From Clostridiales bacterium UBA1390 (GTDB lineage Bacteria; Bacillota; Clostridia; Lachnospirales; Bianqueaceae), in the NCBI GenBank assembly GCA_002305315.1, contig DBQQ01000046.1:1-64000 (forward strand): a stretch of DNA of 64,000 bases, given 5' to 3'. Within the stretch, counting starts at the first letter, position 1. Every line of letters begins with the position of its first letter. The notes beneath the pieces are model-generated. The model was not told the origin of the DNA, searched no databases, and saw nothing but the letters and a program-made list of their open reading frames with translations. Of this stretch, positions 61,847-64,000 are shown in pieces. Position numbers and translations under genes: made by a program.

Positions 61847-62833
61847 CTAATCCACCTCGCCCAGGTATTCTTCCAAGGTGATTCCCTGGGTCATGATCTC
61901 CGTAGCGGCCTCCACTCCTACATACCGAAAATGCCAAGGCTCGTAGATAATCTGCGTGATATCTTCTTTTCCCTTAGGATAGCGGAGAATAAAGCCATAC
62001 TTATAGCAATTCTCTTTGAGCCATTTTGCTTCGTCCGTCTCCTCGTACTCTTCGATCAACATCTGAAAATCCATGGCGCAAATATCCACAGTCAAGCCTG
62101 TGTTATGCTCACTGGCTCCCGGAATAGCCACAATCGTAGATGCCTCGATATACGCTTCCTCGTAAGTATACTCCGGATGTTCCGCCTGAATCTCCGCAAT
62201 TTTATTATCAAACAAGGTCTGCTGAAAATCCACGCTGCGATATCCGGAACAAACCAGAAACTGACGGTCTGAATCCCGTTCGCCATCCTCCAGCATTTGC
62301 ACTAAACTGTCATAGATTCGAGCATCCACTTCTTCGCTGAAAATCTGCTTGGTCTCCATTTCCAGATTCTCTGCCAGCCGATGTGTCTTATTGACCAGGA
62401 GCAAGTTCCAATCCGTCGCATCCGGGTCCACTGTCACATACTCCATTCCCAGAATCTCATCCACTTCTTTCTCTGGGGAGGACTCCTCTGCTCCGGATGA
62501 CTCCTCTGGCAGCGAAGATTCCGACTGCGAAGATTCCTCTGGAGATGATTCCTCCGGCACACTCTCTGCCAGGGCAGAACTCTCACCCCCGCCGACACTT
62601 TCTTCTACCGCCGAACTCGTCTCCTCTGCCAAAGAATTCGGCACAAAAGATTCTTCCAACTGCGCCGTCGATGACTCTTCTATCGCACTCTCCTGCGATG
62701 AATTCCTCGCTGGCAGATACCCTACCAAATACCAGACCAAAAAGGCCAATAGAAAAACAACCACAATCGTAAACCATATTTGCCGACGGCGAATCTGCGC
62801 TTTTCTTTTACGCCGTGATGAAGAATCGGACAT
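61847..62833 (-). CDS. VanY-like D-alanyl-D-alanine carboxypeptidase (M15)
   Basis: A 328-aa membrane-anchored cell-wall peptidase. The basic N-terminus and a helix (about 20-38) are followed by a Ser/Glu-rich linker (about 45-125) that spans the wall. The catalytic domain has VCSGYRSVDFQQ, zinc motif SEHNTGLTVDI, and EPWHFRYVG. It trims the terminal D-Ala from peptidoglycan stems. AAAGGGG precedes the ATG. Confidence 0.94.
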   Translation of the reverse strand: MSDSSSRRKRKAQIRRRQIWFTIVVVFLLAFLVWYLVGYLPARNSSQESAIEESSTAQLEESFVPNSLAEETSSAVEESVGGGESSALAESVPEESSPEESSQSESSLPEESSGAEESSPEKEVDEILGMEYVTVDPDATDWNLLLVNKTHRLAENLEMETKQIFSEEVDARIYDSLVQMLEDGERDSDRQFLVCSGYRSVDFQQTLFDNKIAEIQAEHPEYTYEEAYIEASTIVAIPGASEHNTGLTVDICAMDFQMLIEEYEETDEAKWLKENCYKYGFILRYPKGKEDITQIIYEPWHFRYVGVEAATEIMTQGITLEEYLGEVD

Positions 62834-62906
62834 GTGTTATTCCCCTTTCTTTTGGTCAAGCGACACCTGAGCAGCCTGCCGAGCCTCGTCTTCTATACAA
62901 ACTGCT

Positions 62907-63980
62907 TTATTCCGTCACATCCTCTTCGTGGCGATTCACTGCAGCTGCCGCTTTGAGCTTCTCATAATCTCCACGGACAGCTCGATACAAATCTCCACCC
63001 TTCTGAACACCCAATGCTCTGCGGAAGAACTGATAAAACTCGTTCTTTGCCCTTGTAGAGAGAATCGCCTGCGCCACTACCTTATCATATTTTTTTTGTT
63101 CCTCACTCGTATGCCCTTCCACAATGCCATGTACTCGTTCCAGGAAATCCTGAGGAACCTCTACCTGTTTGTATTCTCGTTTCTTCTCTGCCTTAGTCTG
63201 TCCCGAAACGTCCGATTCCTTGCGAGGTCTGCCCCGCCGCTTTGCTGCAGGTTTTCCCTCTGCCTGTTCCATCTTTTTCTCCGGATCAGCCACATCCTGC
63301 ACCTCTGTTTTTTCTGCCGACTTTTCTGTCATTACCTCTTCCTGTACAGGCGTCTTCTCCATCTTTGGCTTGGTCTTCTTGGCCGCTTTCGTCTCCGACC
63401 CTGTCGTCTTAGGTGCTTCTGAAGCCGATTCTTCCTTTTCTTCATGTTTTGTCCTGCGAGGGCGACGAATATTCCGCACCTTACTCCGAATTGTGCTCTT
63501 TTCTTCCTCTGCGGCTATTTCTTTAGGTTCTTCTACCACAAGTACAACCTCTGGCTCCTCCGGCAATACCGGCGCGGATTCCAGCGCCATTGTTCCCCAC
63601 TTTCGTATCCCCTTCTGAATGGAACTGGACAACAGCACATTCACATCCAGCTGATCGACTGCGTGATCCATAAAAAACTCCACCGGCGCCAGATAGCCAT
63701 TATCCTGGCTGACGATGCAATACAGCCCTTTTCGTTCGCTGCCAATCAGAAAACCGAGCAGCGCGACAATCTGAAAATCCATGGCATTACGTCCACTCCG
63801 CTGTAGTCGCACGTATTCGATCTGGGCCCGGCTGTTGTTCATCGCCTGGATAATCGGAATACTCAATGAATTCGCGCTCTCACTGTAAAAGATAAAAACA
63901 CGATCTTCCGGCGCCAAAAGCTCCACACCCACCAACCCCTGGTTCTTTACATTTTCCAGGTCAATTAAAAATGTCTTCAT
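62907..63980 (-). CDS. PIN-like domain protein with AT-hook motif
   Basis: A 357-aa protein. The N-terminal 140 residues form a PIN/NYN-like domain: FLIDLENVKNQG with a first acidic patch, RSGRNAMDFQIVALLGFL with Asp in the centre, and CIVSQDNGY with a third. A long charged linker (about 160-265) includes RRPRRTK and KRRGRPRKES, an AT-hook that binds the minor groove of AT-rich DNA. A helical C-terminal domain ends the protein (TRAKNEFYQFFRRALG). RNase activity and nucleic-acid binding are inferred. Upstream regulation lies outside the window. Confidence 0.82.
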   Translation of the reverse strand: MKTFLIDLENVKNQGLVGVELLAPEDRVFIFYSESANSLSIPIIQAMNNSRAQIEYVRLQRSGRNAMDFQIVALLGFLIGSERKGLYCIVSQDNGYLAPVEFFMDHAVDQLDVNVLLSSSIQKGIRKWGTMALESAPVLPEEPEVVLVVEEPKEIAAEEEKSTIRSKVRNIRRPRRTKHEEKEESASEAPKTTGSETKAAKKTKPKMEKTPVQEEVMTEKSAEKTEVQDVADPEKKMEQAEGKPAAKRRGRPRKESDVSGQTKAEKKREYKQVEVPQDFLERVHGIVEGHTSEEQKKYDKVVAQAILSTRAKNEFYQFFRRALGVQKGGDLYRAVRGDYEKLKAAAAVNRHEEDVTE

Positions 63981-64000
63981 GCATTACCTCCAAATAAACT

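Overview
The window reads as chromosomal DNA of an anaerobic, low-oxygen Firmicute of the class Clostridia. Lachnospiraceae or Oscillospiraceae are plausible, but genus cannot be settled from the sequence alone. Support comes from the gene families (flavodiiron/rubredoxin fusion, CD1871A-type CXXC protein, DUF1858, TSCPD, MecA, GdpP, CIRCE-controlled Hsp20), strong AAGGAGG ribosome binding sites, several TTG/GTG starts, and consensus sigma-A promoters. About 80% of genes are on the minus strand. The gdpP-rplI-dnaB cluster with purA nearby resembles the synteny found close to oriC in many Firmicutes, so the window may lie near the origin (inference).

Layout. 1-1.9 kb: a tandem hairpin repeat, a small ART-like protein and a DUF4129-like membrane protein. 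1.9-6.6 kb: a MarR regulator with a textbook promoter/operator and a heterodimeric ABC exporter. 6.7-9.5 kb: an HtrA protease and an M32 carboxypeptidase. 9.8-14.1 kb: the pstS-pstC-pstA-pstB-phoU phosphate operon with a Pho-box-like promoter; its PstS has its two halves in swapped order (circular permutation). 14.2-17.9 kb: an oligosaccharide ABC importer without its own ATPase. 18.1-19.0 kb: the first of two GTATAC-phased repeat arrays. 19.1-23.5 kb: a PD-(D/E)XK-like protein, then a redox operon (two-component system, TlpA lipoprotein, 48-aa CXXC protein, 4Fe-4S membrane protein). 23.5-23.8 kb: a decayed surface-protein remnant. 23.9-31.2 kb: Fe-alcohol dehydrogenase with divergent LysR regulator, pyruvate kinase, a fumarate-reductase-like flavoprotein and a MATE pump.

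31.2-38.7 kb: an LCP cell-wall ligase and a c-di-GMP-type signalling operon (HD-GYP, hybrid histidine kinase, GGDEF), preceded by glycerate kinase. 38.8-44.7 kb: an XRE regulator, purA, an MBOAT/DHHW O-acetylation pair and mecA. 44.7-50.7 kb: small Fe-S/redox proteins, a C39-like peptidase, then dnaB, rplI and gdpP. 50.9-53.9 kb: a large ABC/FtsX-like transporter. 54.0-54.8 kb: the second GTATAC array. 54.9-55.1 kb: two tRNA-Pro genes. 55.2-64 kb: HdeD-like protein, Hsp20 under CIRCE, VanZ and serine hydrolase, acyl carrier protein, TSCPD protein, four-domain flavorubredoxin, site-2 protease, VanY-like peptidase and a PIN-like/AT-hook protein.

The most unusual features are the two homologous 45-bp palindrome-rich arrays 36 kb apart, the permuted PstS, and the hairpin that overlaps the promoter and the ribosome binding site of the nuclease-like gene beside array 1.
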